Assembly: GCA_034509495.1 (NCBI GenBank)
Contig: CM067519.1
Span: 24,913,434 to 24,977,433, forward strand
DNA: 64,000 nucleotides
Reading direction: 5' to 3'
Origin: Acestrorhynchus altus
Lineage: Eukaryota > Chordata > Actinopteri > Characiformes > Acestrorhynchidae
The notes under the pieces are model-generated. The model saw nothing but the letters and a program-made list of their open reading frames with translations, searched no databases and had not been told where the DNA came from. A program made the position numbers and the translations under genes. Shown here piece after piece: positions 63,186 to 64,000 of the stretch (positions within the stretch are counted from its first letter, which is position 1; each line of letters begins with the position of its first letter).

Positions 63186-63300
63186 CACCAAAACCTAAAC
63201 CTAACCCTTACTCTAACACGAACCATAACCTTAAACATAATCTGAACTTAATCTAAACTTAACCTAAACTTAAACTAAGCCTATCTTAACCGTAAAATAA
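63186..63300. repeat. Degenerate telomere-like CCTAAACCTAACCC tract
   Basis: AAACCTAAACCTAACCCTTA, ATAACCTTAAACATAATC and AACCTAAACTTAAAC: the inverse-strand relative of the GGTTAGG tracts at 9321, 36840 and 39614. Confidence 0.7.
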
Positions 63301-63324
63301 ACTGGATGTAAACTCGCAAACTTG

Positions 63325-63612
63325 TTGGTCACTCAAAGCCCTGGTGTGATTGTGGATGACCAGTTACCATTCTCGACTCGTGCTGCAAACTTGATTTGAT
63401 ATACAACATATGGAGATTTCAATCTCTCTCTCTCTCTCATATCATACTTGATGACAATGGTCAAAGCCGATCTGTACCTAGAGCCCTTCAAACATCCAGC
63501 ACACCTCAGCTTGACCCACCATCCCTCAAGATGCCTGAAAGACAAGCATCCAGACTCTTTTCTGTCGTGGAAGCAAACTCATTAACTCATTCAAGGTTTA
63601 TTACACTACGTT
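63325..63612 (+). pseudogene. L2-type LINE reverse transcriptase, C-terminal fragment
   Basis: Broken frames keep the end of the reverse transcriptase ORF of a fish L2/CR1-like non-LTR retrotransposon. At about 63335, KALGVIVDDQLPFSTRAANL fits the family's L-G-V-x-x-D-x-x-L-x-F block. At about 63506, QLDPPSLKMPERQASRLFSV fits the block L-x-x-P-S-x-x-x-x-x-x-x-R-x-F-S-V before the W-N-x-L-P end. A (CT)n run at 63424-63439 and a large deletion lie between. The catalytic FxDD part is absent, so it is inactive. Confidence 0.75.
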
Positions 63613-64000
63613 TGTGTGCTTAAGTGTAATATGTTGACCACTGGGTATTGAAGTCCATTCTGCCATTTGTATTTTGCAGCATCTAAGCTCTCACACCATT
63701 AATTCAATTAACGAGAGCCACATATTTGACTTGATGCCATTATGTTTGTTAGTTTGTTGTTGTTGCATGATCAACGAATTCATTGTTAACTTAGTGATCA
63801 GATTCCAGAGCATCATCAAGATGCGATGTGCCCCGTTCACTAGTGTACTTTGTTCTGTACCCTTATGATCGGATCACTCAACACCTACCACTATGTACGA
63901 GTTGGAAAATGATTACATCAACTGAGAAGTTACAGATCAGAACTAAAATTTCAACCACTAGGGGGCGCACGTCGCTGGATCAATTCCCTGAATTAACCAA
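63613..64000. other. Unique sequence to window end
   Basis: May include decayed LINE 3' sequence, but no tail or target duplication is seen. No gene recognised. Confidence 0.4.

Overview
This 64 kb window looks like non-coding DNA from a teleost fish. I found no protein-coding gene, rRNA or free-standing tRNA gene. The assignment rests on the repeats: several Tc1/mariner-like transposon families typical of teleosts, tRNA-derived SINEs, a 5'-truncated RTE-type retroposon, an L2-type LINE remnant, very abundant (CA)n/(GT)n runs and pentanucleotide satellites. The repeat mix reminds me of otophysan fish (characins, catfishes and relatives), but that is inference from memory, not a database result. 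The window is best read as a gene desert or one large intron.

Layout. 0-9.7 kb: a degenerate T-rich minisatellite, Tc1-like remnants, three copies of a short dispersed repeat (family A here), an RTE insertion with a 22-bp target duplication, a SINE, and long GT tracts. 9.7-16.4 kb: mostly unique sequence with scattered family A copies. 16.4-24.4 kb: a palindromic MITE (family P), members of a family with ends like TATGGACAAAAGTATTGGG (family F), and a Tc1 element nested in a family A copy. 24.4-36.1 kb: a 540-bp TACAC/TACTC array, a SINE with an internal minisatellite, a 59-bp tandem repeat, then mixed A, C, F and P copies and candidate conserved non-coding blocks.

36.1-43.9 kb is the most unusual part. 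A degenerate telomere-like tract leads to a 1.2-kb array of about 28-bp units, then a 1.3-kb TTAGG-rich array with 50- and 150-bp higher-order periods, then CT/GT tracts around a possible tiny exon pair, and a 31-bp minisatellite. 43.9-64 kb returns to interspersed repeats: SINEs, several Tc1 families including a decayed element that keeps both transposase ends, more A and P copies, a trinucleotide palindrome, and an L2 fragment at the right edge.

No genes work together here. The biology visible is transposon history (nested insertions, internal deletions, one nearly unchanged family A subfamily) and tandem-repeat growth. Candidate regulatory blocks are marked as low-confidence because conservation cannot be tested from one sequence. 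Family names A, B, C, D, E, F, H and P are labels for this report only.
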